A DNA stretch of 64,000 nucleotides from Petrosia ficiformis (lineage: Eukaryota > Porifera > Demospongiae > Haplosclerida > Petrosiidae). Position numbers and translations under genes: made by a program. Shown here piece by piece: positions 22,240-35,200 of the stretch. Where the stretch lies: contig OX345652.1 in NCBI GenBank assembly GCA_947044365.1, forward strand, positions 1,333,001 through 1,397,000. The letters are read 5' to 3'. The notes below the pieces were generated by a model that had not been told where the DNA came from, did not search any database, and worked only from the letters and a program-made list of their open reading frames with translations. Every line of letters starts with the position of its first letter. The stretch's first letter is position 1.

Positions 22240-23095
22240 GATTAATATTGTTTGCATAAAAATACACTTACGGACATTATTTTTATGATGCATACACAAT
22301 AATTATATCATAAAGAGTTTTAAAAGAATAATTACTGTAATAGCGTAATAAGTTACAATTATATTAATAAATACCAAAATATTTTAGTTTTGAGCCCTTG
22401 GCTTTACGTAGTCAGTGATTTTTATAAAGTAGAATCATAGATGAGTTTTAATTTGTTATGCAAATAATTGTTATTTTGTAATACCATGCATTGCGGTGTT
22501 AATGACAATTATATTGATGAGTGCATGGTCGAGATTATGCAATATTGTGAAAACAGACTTCAGAGTGATGGTGATATCATCACTAAATAGAACAAGTCAA
22601 TGAGTGTGGGAGTGAATTACAAAAAAGAAAAATGAAGGAGTTTTGAGGCCATAACACATCATGCATGTATATCCTGTTTGTACATATATAGTAGTGTTTG
22701 CAAACACGTCTCAGACAAATAAGATAAACCAACACGTATAGGTCTACATGCACTTTACAATACTATAATGTGTCATAATTATCACTATGACTTAGCCACA
22801 TGAAATGCTAGTGTGTTTAATATTGAGATGTAGGTGGAGCTGTTGGTATCTTTGCTGCTATTGTTCCTGCATAGGACTAACACTGTTTACAGAGTTTTTT
22901 CAGGATTGGTTTGTAACACACATCCTTGAGACAACAAAACTAACACTAATGCAAGAGAAAGATCCAATGTTGAGACGAAGAAATGAGCCTTGAGATTTCT
23001 TGGAGATGTTATTCAAAATCCTGAGTGCTTGTCAAAAGAAGAGTGTTCCCGTAACAATAAATGCATAACAGACTTACCTGGGAATATAAAAAAAA
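22140..23095 (+). repeat. 3'-end repeat unit 1 of the 7TM gene family
   Basis: Runs from the end of exon 3 of gene A through a downstream block. The block repeats at 23098-23925, 24164-25018 and 28755-29740, marked by GATGGTGATATCATCACTAA and TTTGCAAACACGTCTCAGAC. This shows that the locus grew by repeated unequal duplication. Confidence 0.75.
22830..22993 (+). pseudogene. Relic exon of 7TM family (last TM segment), unit 1
   Basis: Reads as the end of exon 2: GGAGCTGTTGGTATCTTTGC, a 1-base-level disruption at CCTGCATAGGACTAAC, then LTLFTEFFQDWFVTHILETTK. It matches residues of the last TM segment and following loop of genes A and B but is isolated and frame-broken. Confidence 0.75.
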
Positions 23096-23097
23096 AG

Positions 23098-23925
23098 TGT
23101 TAATGACAATTATATTGATGAGTGCATTGTGTTGTAGATTCCAATCTTATATTACTCTATCACTATGATGTCACAGTCATTATGTAATTGTTGACATTGA
23201 TTAATCACGTGATCAAACACATGTTATACCAATGCAACTTATGTAACTGAGTTACAAGTGAATGACTAAAAGTCTACCCGGGATTCTTGTGCTACTCTGG
23301 TAGACGCCTTAGCTGGAGTGAAGAAACTGATACTTTACACATTGTGGAGAATATGAAATATCATGGAAACAGGTGATGGTGATATCATCACTAAATAGAA
23401 CAAGTCAATGAGTGCGGGAGTAAATTTCAAAAAAGAAAAATGAAGGAGTTTTGAGGTCATAACACATTATGCATGTATATCCTGTTTGTACATATATAGT
23501 GTTTGCAAACATGTCTCAGACAAATAATTAGATAAACCAACACTTATATGTCTACATGCACTTTGTTTTATTTTACACTATAATGTGTCATATAATTATC
23601 ACTATGACTTAGCCACATGTGCATGCAATGGTAGTGTGTTTAATATTGAGATGTAGGTGGAGCTGTTGGTATCTTTTTGCTACTGTTCCTGCGATAGGAC
23701 TAACACTGTTTACAGAGTTTTTTCAGGATTGGTTTGTAACACACGTCCTTTAGACAACAAAACTAACACTAATGCAAGAGAAAAAACCAATGTTGAGATG
23801 AAGAAATGAGCCTTGAGATATCTTGGAGATGTTATTCAAAATCCTGAGTGCTTGTCAAAAGAAGAGTGTTCCCGTAACAATAAATGCATAACCAACTTAC
23901 ATGGCAATATAAAAAAAAATGTATG
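23098..23925 (+). repeat. 3'-end repeat unit 2 with relic exon
   Basis: Contains the same block as unit 1, starting at GTGTTAATGACAATTATATT. A relic exon at about 23655-23815 is further broken (extra T, and TAG where GAG stood in CTTTAGACAAC). Decay is more advanced than in unit 1. Confidence 0.7.
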
Positions 23926-24163
23926 TAAGATTTTATAATATTTCCTGTAGGAGTTATTCTCTACTCCTATGTTAGCTGTTGATGTGTCAAAACTATCTAG
24001 AGGACTGTATACGTATGTCAGTGTATGAACAATTTTTCCTTTAACGTGATAACAGAACTATATTCTAATTATAAGAATCAATCAAAATTAACAACAATTT
24101 AAATGTTCCAACAATGTACGTGCATGCACAAAGTTACACAATATATCATACTGGGAATCTAGA

Positions 24164-25018
24164 GCAAAAAGAACTTGAAGATGGGGAAGTGCATACAAAA
24201 CTGAAACGGACAAATGAGCCTCTGGGTTTTATAGAGAAGCAATTTAAAAACCTGAGTACTTATGGAGAGAGGAGGAAAACAATCATATAAAAATACACTT
24301 ACGGACATTATTTTTATGATGCATACACAATAATTATATCATAAAGAGTATAATTTTTTTTAAAAGAATAATTAGTGTAATAGCGTAATAAGTTACAATA
24401 ATTATTAATAAATACCAAAATATTTTAGTTTTTAACCCTTGGCTTTATGTAGTCAGTGATTTTTATAAACATAGATGAGTTTTAATTTGTTATGCAAACA
24501 ATTCTTCTTTTGTAATACCATGCATTGCGCTGTTAATGACAATTATATTGATGAGTGCATGGTCGAGATTATGCAATATTGTGAAAACAGACTTCAGAGT
24601 GATGGTGATATCATCACTAAATAGAACAAGTCAATGAGTGCGGGAATAAATTTCAAAAAAGAAAAATGAAGGAGTTTTGAGGTCATAACACATTATGCAT
24701 GTATATCCTGTTTGTACATATATAGTGTTTGCAAACACGTCTCAGACAAATAATTAGATAAACCAACACTTATATGTCTACATGCATGTTTTTTTTACAC
24801 TATAATGTGTCATATAATTATCACTATGACTTAGCCACATGAAGTGTGTTTAATATTGAGATGTAGGTGGAGCTGTTGGTATCTTTGCTGCTATTGTTCC
24901 TGCGAATGGACTAACAATGTTTACAGAGTTTTTTCAGGATTGGTTTTTAACACACCTTCTTGAAACAACAAAACTAACACCAATGCAAGAGAAAGATCCA
25001 ATTTTGAGTGGACTGATC
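24164..25018 (+). repeat. 3'-end repeat unit 3 with relic exon 3 and relic TM exon
   Basis: 24164-24289 is essentially the end of exon 3 of copy B (TKLKRTNEPLGFIEKQF then the same stop), and about 24866-25005 is the relic last-TM exon. No promoter or upstream exons exist, so this is a duplicated 3' fragment. Confidence 0.75.
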
Positions 25019-25059
25019 TTCATTCAACTGAAATGTACTTTTGTCGTGGAAGAAAATTA

Positions 25060-25720
25060 CAGTCTTGTCCAGAATATCTTCAGGAGGACATTGTAAATCC
25101 TTTGGGAGCTAATTTAGCATTTTCTGAAGGAGAGTTTGATAAATTTAGGAACCCCAATGCCACCATTCTTAAAAAAAAATTAATAAAAAATATATATTTC
25201 CCGATAGTCTGCCACATCTTACCTTTCATGTCCGTCAATGAAAGCACCTTTCTTGGCTGTAACAACTACAAAACCCAATTTATGCATCCATCTACGAGTT
25301 GTCTCTATGGAGATCTTTCTGGGAAAACCTAGTTCTAGGGCTACATTAATTAATAGGGTTTCATTTACCCACTAGCATAACATTCCTACAGTTAAGTTAG
25401 GTTTTCCTTTCACTGCTGTGTTTGCGCAAATAGAGATCTATATCATTCAGCTTTTTTGTTAATACTCTCTTTAATCCACAACACACCACTTCTTCTGTAC
25501 TGACACTGTTCGCTGTCAGGAACCTCGTATGCAAAGTGGGCGGCACCGCCAGACTACTTGCGTAGCCGCCCACTTCGCGTAAGGCAAGAGAAACATCATC
25601 TTCCTTTTCTAATTGTGCAATCCAGTTGTCGCAGAAATTGTCTTTGATATGCTCTCTGTCACATCTCATACTGCCGTCTGATGCCAGAGACCTATCAGAC
25701 ATAATGATAGTTAATAACAA
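25060..25720 (-). pseudogene. Broken transposon ORF (GHER motif family)
   Basis: On the minus strand 25720-25397 is open (MSDRSLASDG onward). The adjacent DNA continues as FPRKISIETTRRWMHKLGF and VTAKKGAFIDGHER, then breaks with a stop and a frameshift before MVALGFLNLSNSPSENAKLA. The FPRKI...RWxxxLGF...KKGxFxDGHER order belongs to a repetitive transposon-associated protein family in invertebrate genomes, probably DDE transposases. That assignment is from memory of the motif. At least two inactivating changes are visible. Confidence 0.5.
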
Positions 25721-25934
25721 CTCTCAGTACATGAAAGCAACCATGTCAAAATACAGCACGTGGAAACTCTTATTAATAAATTCCATTGTTGCTATGGAGA
25801 CTTTTGCTTGTTGTTTTAGCGGCGGGAAATTCAAACTTTTGGAAGTTTATGACTTGTTGCACTACTGATAGAGCCCTATTGGCAATTCAAGCTTAGTAGA
25901 ATTTATAAAGTTACAGCTAAGGCTTAGTACAAAA

Positions 25935-28879
25935 ATGAATTTTATAGTAACTTCAGTCTTACTATTCTTGTTAACATCTACTAAAGTGTACAGTCAGATA
26001 GCACTTACAAGATGTATTTTACTCTATCCAAAGAGCAGCTGTTTTGCTTTATACTATCCTTTGAAAGATGGAGTACTTAGTAACAACAGAACCATGTTTG
26101 AACTACTACAAGCATTTTATCCTATGGGAGCATTTGCCTCGACTGCATTGATAAATATACTGTATACTGTTAAGTTCACGGAGACAGCATTATCTGGTCC
26201 TCTGTGTGATGGATTAGATGACAACAGTACAATTTTAGCATCTGAAGAAGACATGCAATTTTTGAGTGGTTGGAGTAGTTCCAGTGTATTCAATATCATT
26301 AGTCCTTTACAGCTTTCTAAACTACAACTGCAACTTTTTAATGACATGTTCAGTTTCTATATTATTCCTGGTAGTGGAATAGCATTGACAAGACAATTTC
26401 TTTGGGATTCAGATGAGATATTTATTGACAAAACACCTCCACTTCCACTGGAAATGTCCAATTTAGTACAAATCAATATCACATTAGATGAAATATCCTG
26501 TGTACCAGATACTGATCTTGTAAAAGCTGTACTTCAAGATACTACTGTAATGGTAAGTAAGTCCAGTTATAGTTATTTCACCTATAATAGTTTGTTACAC
26601 TAAACTTTTAATTCTAAACATTAATGGTTTTGTTAATCAGTTGGTTACCTCAATTGTATTTCGATTATCCATTACTGCTGAATTGAGGTGTTGAAGAGTA
26701 GGCGCTAGCTTAACTTTGTTGTTGGAATGTTGTTTACAATGACAAGTAAACTAGTCATTTACATAAGAGCTGACATCATATTAATCGTCCTCCATTATCA
26801 ATTTAGAGAAGAACAACATTTCAACACCAAAAATTACAAATGCAAACCGGCTTACCTTTCAATAGTATGGTGTGCAAAGGCATATATATTATTAAATTGG
26901 CATGCATGCCACTGAGGTAACCAACTGATTGGTTGAAAAAGCCAAACTCTTTTTACACTGATGTATCAGTTCATTTATTATCAGTTCAGTATGAGTTGTT
27001 TATGTTATTAATTCTATATAGTTAAAGATTTGGACTGCAACTAAAAATCAAGATATTAACATAGATGATTTAGGTTTTACAACAGAGCCAGGAATAGAGC
27101 TGTCAGGTGTATCTAAACTCTTATTCACGCAGTATTTTATTACTCTCATAACAACAGTTTGTGCTTTACTAGGTATATCTGTCTTGATAGTCTCTGGAGC
27201 ATTGTTTACTCATTTGTTCAACTACTTGTCAGAAGAAAGAAAGCAGTTTAAGTATTATTTCTTTTCTCTTTCACTAACATGTTTTATGCTGGATATAGTC
27301 ATCATTATATTGGACTTCAATATGGCACCTCAATGGTGTAATACAGAATTTTTCAGTTATATTACACGAAGACCAGAAACTGCTTGTGACGGGGTTATAA
27401 TAACAAAGATTATATATTTCTGCTGTGCAATACCATTAAGTTTACTAACTGCAGCATTGTCTTCAAAAAGTTATGAAGTGTTAGCTTTCAAACGTTTTAA
27501 AAAAATTGAAAAATTAATTTATGTGCTGTGTTTGTGGAATATAGTATTGTTAACACTGCTCATAGCATGGGCAGTGCTACCAACTCTACTTCTACTCATT
27601 GTATATCCTAATATCGTACTACCTTTAACATTACTAATGATAGCTAGTGTGTTTTGGACGAGTGTCATTCTATCAATACCTCCTCTACTATTTCATAATC
27701 TTCATCAGAAAATTCACTGTCTAGCAATTCTTTTCTACCTATCACCATTGGGAGGTCTTGTGATTATGATACTTGCAATGGGAATTATCACTGTGACGTA
27801 CCTCAATGCTAGTGTGTTTGGTAGTGGAATAGGTGGAGGTGTTGGTATCTTTGCTGCTGTTGTCCCTTCAGTTGGGCTAACACTGTTTACAGAGTTTTAT
27901 CGGGAATGGTTTTTAACACGAGTTCTTGAAACCGCAAGAGTAACTCCAGGTGATGATAATCAAGTGAGTTGTATAGCATACTATCAAAGTATCACAAGTA
28001 TATATAATATTGAAGTGACTATATACTAAAGTTTGTTCACATTCACAATAACCTTGATACGATGTACTATATTTGTTATTTTAACCAGTTGCTACCTCAG
28101 TTGCACTTACATTTCCAATATAATAGTTAGAAACATGAAATATGTTCATGAGCATTTTTTCTGGTTATAATATAGCTATATATATGATAAAAAGGAATGT
28201 TATGATTACAGTCATAAATGTACATACCAATAAACACCCTACTACCAAGAGGCTGTTATTAATAATATCATAGGAAGGAACAATTTGTTCCGAATTATTA
28301 GCTATAGTAAAAACTACATTGACTAGTCATGCAATCATGAATATACATACCAATATACACCCTACTATCACATATAGAATGTACAATCATGACTGTAGGT
28401 ATAGCATTCCTTTTTATTACATATATAGCTATATTATAACCAGACAATAATTATGTTAATTATCCGCGTATTTCATGTTTCTAACTCTGTATTATATAAA
28501 TCTACATGCAACTGAGGTAACAACTGAAAATAACAAGTTCATCTTTACAGTGTGGCATTTTTATAAGCATTTATCATCTTTCATTATTATAATAAATATC
28601 TTTTTAACACTATTATGGTATACAAAACTATATTATAATGCTGTTGTGTTTTTACAGTCTTCTGGTGTAGTTAATTTGAAGGAGATTAGTCAAGGTCATG
28701 AAAAAGTTGTACATAAACCTATTAAAAGTAATAGTGAAGAAGACTTAGTAGAGCAAAAAGAACTTGAAGATGGGGAAGTGCATACAAAACTGAAACGGAC
28801 AAATGAGCCTCTGGGTTTTATAGAGAAGCAATTTAAAAACCTGAGTACTTATGGAGAGAGGAGGAAAACAATCATATAA
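25935..28879 (+). CDS. Unrecognised seven-TM-like membrane protein, copy B
   Basis: Three exons in phase 0, 25935-26552, 27022-27963 and 28658-28879, give 593 residues. The signal peptide, ectodomain and seven hydrophobic segments are almost the same as in copy A. Differences cluster in the loop after TM3 (AFKRFKKIEKL, four residues shorter), at the end of exon 2 (eight residues shorter) and in a divergent, shorter tail in exon 3. Splice sites are conserved. The tail keeps the shared TKLKRTNEPLGF motif. The conserved frame over about 590 codons and the tail divergence suggest both copies are expressed genes whose cytosolic ends are drifting. Function unknown. Confidence 0.8.
28126..28485. mobile_element. 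MITE-like inverted repeat in intron 2 of copy B
   Basis: Outer inverted ends GTTAGAAACATGAAATA (28126-28142) and TATTTCATGTTTCTAAC (28469-28485) enclose a second pair of ~55-bp arms (28161-28215, 28389-28443: CTGGTTATAATATAGC...). No coding content and no clear target duplication. Confidence 0.65.
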
Positions 28880-29740
28880 AAATACACTTACGGACATTAT
28901 TTTTATGATGCATACACAATAATTATATCATAAAGAGTATAATTTTTTTTAAAAGAATAATTAGTGTAATAGCGTAATAAGTTACAATAATTATTAATAA
29001 ATACCAAAATATTTTAGTTTTTAACCCTTGGCTTTATGTAGTCAGTGATTTTTATAAACATAGATGAGTTTTAATTTGTTATGCAAACAATTCTTCTTTT
29101 GTAATACCATGCATTGCGCTGTTAATGACAATTATATTGATGAGTGCATGGTCGAGATTATGCAATATTGTGAAAACAGACTTCAGAGTGATGGTGATAT
29201 CATCACTAAATAGAACAAGTCAATGAGTGTGGGAGTGAATTACAAAAAAGAAAAATGAAGGAGTTTTGAGGCCATAACACATCATGCATGTATATCCTGT
29301 TTGTACATATATAGTAGTGTTTGCAAACACGTCTCAGACAAATAATAATTATTAGATAAACCAACACGTATAGGTCTACATGCACTTTACAATACTATAA
29401 TGTGTCATAATTATCACTATGACTTAGCCACATGAAATGCTAGTGTGTTTAATATTGAGATGTAGGTGGAGCTGTTGGTATCTTTGCTGCTATTGTTCCT
29501 GCATAGGACTAACACTGTTTACAGAGTTTTTTCAGGATTGGTTTGTAACACACATCCTTGAGACAACAAAACTAACACTAATGCAAGAGAAAGATCCAAT
29601 GTTGAGACGAAGAAATGAGCCTTGAGATTTCTTGGAGATGTTATTCAAAATCCTGAGTGCTTGTCAAAAGAAGAGTGTTCCCGTAACAATAAATGCATAA
29701 CAGACTTACCTGGGAATATAAAAAAAAAGTGTACGTACAT
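28755..29740 (+). repeat. 3'-end repeat unit 4 with relic TM exon
   Basis: Follows copy B's final exon and repeats the block of units 1-3. The relic exon at 29464-29625 encodes the same broken LTLFTEFFQDWFVTHILETTK text as unit 1, and the two look almost identical, so units 1 and 4 shared a recent duplication. Confidence 0.75.
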
Positions 29741-30024
29741 GCACAAAGTTACACAACATATCATACTGGGAATCTATCGTTAATAAAATAACTTCATAGC
29801 TAATTATCAATGGTTTATTAAACCTTGTTGAAATACTATGGTAAGTATAAGTAACATTTTAAATAAGTACCATTACAATTGATACCAAAATACTGGAGTT
29901 CTATGCTGTTATGCAGCAATTTTTATGTGGAAGCGTTTCTGTTATGATGGGTCCAGAGACATTGTAGGAACCAAAGGAGTTGTTAATTTTTAACCACCAC
30001 ACCCTGTTGGATGTGTTGGCTAAG

Positions 30025-31503
30025 ATGTCTACAGGAAATCATCATTTATCTGAGGATCTTGATCACACCATAAACAACTCGAAAGCCAAGTCTAAGACGT
30101 ATGAATCCATACATCAAGTTATGAAAATTAGTGACTATATTGACGACATACTTACCAAGATTGGATTTGGATATTTTCAGGTGATTGCTTTCTGTTTAGC
30201 TGGAATGTCGTATATTGCTTTAACTAATGAAGTATTGACGTTTGCTTTTATCAGTATTGAAGTCACCAAGTTATGGAAATTCAATGCTATCGTCTTTTCC
30301 AGTGTTTTCGCTGCAACTTGTGTTACTAATGTTGTGGGAGAGATATCTGCTGGTTATGTAGCAGATAGATACGGTAGAATATGGCCGTATGCTATATTCC
30401 TTGCGATAATAGCATTTCTTGTTGTAGCATCTGCATTTGCACCAAACTTTATCATCTTTGTCATCCTACGAGGATTAGCTTCTATCGGAGTTGGAGGTAT
30501 TTCTGTATTAATCCACCCAACATTGATTGAGTTCCTCCCTGTCAAGAATAGAGGCAAGATTACCGTTCTTACTGGTGTCATACAAGCCATTGGATCATGT
30601 ATGGTGGGAGGGCTAGCTTGGTGGCTAGTACCACGCTATGGAACTCATGGCTGGAGATACTTCATAATAGCAACAGCGGTACCCTCATTTATTGCCCTTG
30701 TGTTTAGACTGGCTTTCTATGTCAAATCTCCCCGGTATCTGTTAAGTCATAACAAAGTTGAAGATGCTTGGAAAGTATTCTCTCTAATGGCATTTATTAA
30801 TGGAAAAGATGTTAACTCTATAGTTAAAAAACAAGAATTCCTTTTAAAAGCAGGGAAGATTAATGATGATTTTCCTAAGGATCCATTACTAAAGAGATTT
30901 TATTCAATATTACAGCCACCATATTTAAGACGTACAGTTTTGTTACTGGTTGTTTTTTCTATACAGTTTTCAACATATTACGGATCGACTATTTTTCTTC
31001 CGTATAATTTACAAATTCTTGGTGTTGATCCATATTTCGTATCTTTTGTTGGCTTCTTGGCTCAGATTCCTGGAACATGTTTAATGGCCATTATTGTTGA
31101 GTGGCCATTAGTCGGTCGCCGAAATTCTTTCAGATTGTTTACAGCATTAACAGCGATTTTTTTCTTCTTGTTTGCATTTTTTAGAAACGAAGTAGCCACT
31201 CCTGTATTAACTGTTCTTGTGTACTTCTCAATGACACCAAACATCTCACTATTACTAACATACATCACAGAAAGTTTTCCAACAGAAATAAGAGTAACAG
31301 TAATATCTCTTATCAGTGCTGTTGCTGCTGTGAATGGAATATGGATACCATTTGTTTCAGGATACCTTGCAGATTTATCAAAGCATTTCCCATGGCTTCC
31401 AGCAACAATTTGGGGATGTATGTATCTATTTCAGTTTATTGTGTCTCTCTTTTTGAATCATGAGACTCAAGGAAGAAATCTTCATGATATTTTAATAAAC
31501 TAA
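30025..31503 (+). CDS. MFS transporter, SV2/SVOP-like, copy 1
   Basis: Single-exon frame of 492 residues from the ATG at 30025 (MSTGNHH). Twelve hydrophobic segments are apparent in two halves. The loop 2-3 signature is AGYVADRYGRIWPY (about residues 106-120), the loop 8-9 relative is VEWPLVGRRN, and ESFPTEIRVT in TM10-11 is typical of SV2/SVOP and organic-ion transporter relatives of the sugar porter branch. It likely moves a small organic ion or metabolite across the plasma membrane; the substrate is not deducible. A close paralog in opposite orientation lies at 40663-42159. An upstream TTG extension in frame is not needed. Confidence 0.85.
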   Translation: MSTGNHHLSEDLDHTINNSKAKSKTYESIHQVMKISDYIDDILTKIGFGYFQVIAFCLAGMSYIALTNEVLTFAFISIEVTKLWKFNAIVFSSVFAATCVTNVVGEISAGYVADRYGRIWPYAIFLAIIAFLVVASAFAPNFIIFVILRGLASIGVGGISVLIHPTLIEFLPVKNRGKITVLTGVIQAIGSCMVGGLAWWLVPRYGTHGWRYFIIATAVPSFIALVFRLAFYVKSPRYLLSHNKVEDAWKVFSLMAFINGKDVNSIVKKQEFLLKAGKINDDFPKDPLLKRFYSILQPPYLRRTVLLLVVFSIQFSTYYGSTIFLPYNLQILGVDPYFVSFVGFLAQIPGTCLMAIIVEWPLVGRRNSFRLFTALTAIFFFLFAFFRNEVATPVLTVLVYFSMTPNISLLLTYITESFPTEIRVTVISLISAVAAVNGIWIPFVSGYLADLSKHFPWLPATIWGCMYLFQFIVSLFLNHETQGRNLHDILIN

Positions 31504-32227
31504 TTATTGTAAGTAAATTTGTATAATTATTATTATAGTTAAACTTTACATCAATTATAATTTTGTAGGGTATTAGGTTAGCTATAACTTAGCCTACGTA
31601 TATTGGTAATTTTTGCTTGCTAAGGCTTGTTAATTATCAGTCTAATATATAATATTATGTATATGTGTGTATATATTTGTGCATGTGTCCGAGTTGAGGC
31701 TCAAATGAATAATACATTGTTAACTAAATCTCATCAAACATTAATCTGCTCATAATTACATATAAGTTAAATATGTATATAATATATGCATATTGGTTAG
31801 CCACAACTGTCATGAATGAATAAGAGAACAAAAGTTTCAGGGGGTCAGCACAATATTTTTTTGCACATTATAAAAAGTGTACTAATTAAGTTTGCACCAC
31901 CTGTGCAAATCAAAACTTTTTGTTAACAGTTGATTGTTTAGTTAAACACATGAGCATGGACCTGTTAACAGTCAATTCTTTAGTTGAACACATGAGCATG
32001 CATATGGACATGTTATCTTTGGTTGAACACATGAGCATGGTATGTATCTAATATTAATCCTCCTACATGACCACAGTTCACTGGCCTGAGTGGCCTCCTG
32101 TACAAAATGGCCAAATTAGCAAACGTCTAATATCAAATGCAAGGGTTTGATTAGAAATGTTTTTCTCCAAACAGTCGATTTTGGCAAACAGTCAATTAAA
32201 AACATAAGTACACATCCACAAAATATG
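31504..32227. other. Intergenic between convergent genes
   Basis: The 3' ends of the MFS gene and the carboxypeptidase gene face each other here. It contains near-repeats of GTTGAACACATGAGCATG (about 31940-32040). No gene seen. Confidence 0.5.
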
Positions 32228-35200
32228 TTAATTTAGTTTAATGAAATTCTTGATCATGTTCAGTGTCCTGACCGGTTGATCATGAGCTAAAATATGTCCT
32301 CCACCCAGAACTATCACCTGTATGTATGGGATTTTAGAATGATAATAGTTACAGTGTATCGATAGTTAATAAATTAATTATAGTCTTGTTTAGTTAACTA
32401 TTAATTTAATTAGTGATTTACTGATATAATCTGGTATCGGTCATTATCAGCTATTAATATTAGTATTGGTATCAGTTAATTAATTCTGATGATGTAATTG
32501 ATATTGTAAAAAGTGTACTAATGTCATTTCTTTTGATTTAAACATCACTTATAGCTCTTCAATGAAAGAATCAGATACCACAAAATAGATTTAATTTTGT
32601 ATTGGTATTGGTTATTATAAATAATCAGTTTATCAGTAATATCTCATATCGGTGCATCACTAACTGTAATCCCATTTGGTAAGGTATTGTGACTTAGTTA
32701 ACTAAGCTATAACTAAATTACAGGTCTATTATATAACTGTAGCTAATTAAATAGAAATCAGTCAATGATGGACAGGTTGAACAAAACTAAAATCACTTTA
32801 GAATTACTAAAATCACTTTAGAATTACTGAAATATTTAAAATTAAGACAATCATAATTATTGAGAAAATATGCTCATTTACTGAAACAATTATATTAAAC
32901 TCTATAAGTAACTTCGAATACTATAACTGTGATACCACAGTAGCTATAATTAACATTCATTACCCTCTGAAACTTTCCAACTGTAGTAACATATCCAGCA
33001 ATATCATCATCGCTTGGATCAACCTTCCAAATGTGTCGTTTGGCTTTTAAATAATCATCTTTTCCTTTCCACATTAGATACTTCAAAGAATGTTCAGTCA
33101 TTGATGCTCCAATAATCAGATCCAATTGACCATTATATATCAATACCTAGTAAAACATTTTAAAGGCATTGGTTTTAAAGCCTTGAATTTTATTCTAAAT
33201 GTGACTACCAACCCAGTACTTTCATTATTCAATTCCCAAGGCAATATAATCGTAAGTAATTTTGAGCAGGATATAACAACAAACGTTGCCTTTCAAATGG
33301 AATAACAAAATTTCCAGAGACAGTCAAATAATTGTGACTGAGCAAGCAAAAAATGGTCAAAAGTAACAATGTTTTATTCCTGTATAGCACAAACTTCATA
33401 GAAACCAGATACTATGTTTATTATTTTTTTAAGTATAGTATAATACTTTAGTTAACTGTTGTGCAACTGCTGACCCACAGATCGTTATAGTTTGTGTAGA
33501 ACAAGCATTTAAAGTGCACAATTATCATTGCATTGAATAGATTGCATTTCTTTTCGCTTGCTTGGTCACAATTATAATCATTATTAATAGTTTCCATGGA
33601 GATATTGTTGCTTGTGTAGTATGTGTTTCACTTATAGAAGTTCAGAGACTACACATTTCCATCATTAAATACATTATATACCTTATATTCATTATCCAAC
33701 AAAGCAGTAAGATTAGCAGCCTGTGAAACCATTATATCCTGTAATAATTAGTGCATATAGTGAAGTAATAGAATAATAATTATCTTCTAGTTGTCCACTC
33801 AAGGACTTGTAAGCTATAGTCATTTATGCCAGTACTTTACATTACATTCAATACCTACCTATTCAATTGACATATGTAACAATAACCATACATACTTACA
33901 ATCCAGGGTTTGGATCATGAATCTATTTAACAAAGAGAATAATTATATAGTATCTACGAAATTTCTTTCCTCAAGCTGAACATGAAATATGAATTTCTAC
34001 ACATATGTGACCATGGGATGAGTAAAGCCAGAGGGTCAGTCGTTCAGTAAAAAAATAATTTTTGGCGGTACAATTACTAAATGCAAGTTAGAATCCAAAC
34101 ACCACTCTAAATTTCCTTGGCAGAACACTGACTAAATATAAACATACTATATACTCTTAATACATTAGACAATGCTAATGATTATACTGACTGCACACAT
34201 TGCATACACCATAAAGAGCTTCCTTGACATCTTTACAGCCATTTTCAAAACTTGTGTCTCCAACATGAATGGATTTCCGTGTTTCTGCTCGATTGACAAA
34301 TAACTTTATATCACCATCAGATGGTTGCTAAATTAATAACAATAAAAGAGTAATGAAATATAATTATTTTTCATTTATATAGCTAACTTTGGCCCTCATG
34401 AAATTAGTCAAATCAACATTAGTAATGTTCTGAAAGTAGGACGGTTTGTCAAGTTGAAATCCAATAAGTTCATCAATTATCTGGAAAATTAATTCATGTG
34501 TTACTACAATTCTAATGCATGCATGACGTATTGTATATATATAATATGAGATGATAGGAGAACACTGGTGACAGAGGTCAGTGGGCCTGGGTTCAATTCC
34601 CAATTACTGCTAGTATTTTTTCACTTTCCTTATTCATAGAATTTAGTCAACTGTGAGGCGAGATTAGTAAAGCATAGTATTAACTGCCCTCCCTAAACTA
34701 CCTGTTTGATTTTGAAAATCATTTCTCATTAATTATTATTTACTAACCTTTGCTGCTTCAACATACTTTCCTTGTTCAGTGAACTTTATAGCTATATCAG
34801 TCCTATTCTTGATAAAGTTAGCCTCTGCTTCGCTTGCAAATCCAAGATTATAAAATATTTGTGAATAATAATCTGTAGTCTGTGACAAATAAATGAAAAA
34901 CAACACATTTAAATGCAAGGAGAACAAACACATCTGACTCAGTACTGCATGCCGCCAATTAGATTAACTGATATTGATCTAATACCACATCTTTTGCATT
35001 ATTTTTTCAAAGAATACGTATTCCTTGTTTTATATTTGTTTTCACAAATCAATAATTATTTTTGAATAATCAAACATTTCGGTAGTCATCCAACTACTTT
35101 CAACAGTGGTATATTAATATATATTATCTTATTCACCACTAATTATCAGAAAAATGTTTAATAGCAACAGGAATAACATTATTAGTACACTTACCACAAT

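Noticed and set aside
22805..22993. 62-codon frame as a separate small gene (identical at 29437)
   Set aside because: It is the relic last-TM exon of the 7TM family read after a frame break, not an independent gene.
25033..25332. Plus-strand 99-codon frame
   Set aside because: It is the antisense of the broken GHER-motif transposon frame on the minus strand.
33791..33979. Open frames antisense to carboxypeptidase introns
   Set aside because: Short, no recognisable content; the spliced minus-strand gene explains the region.
34556..34615. B-box-like GGGTTCAATTCCC, possible tRNA or SINE (a relative near 37370)
   Set aside because: No cloverleaf can be drawn and no matching A box was found; at most a SINE tail.
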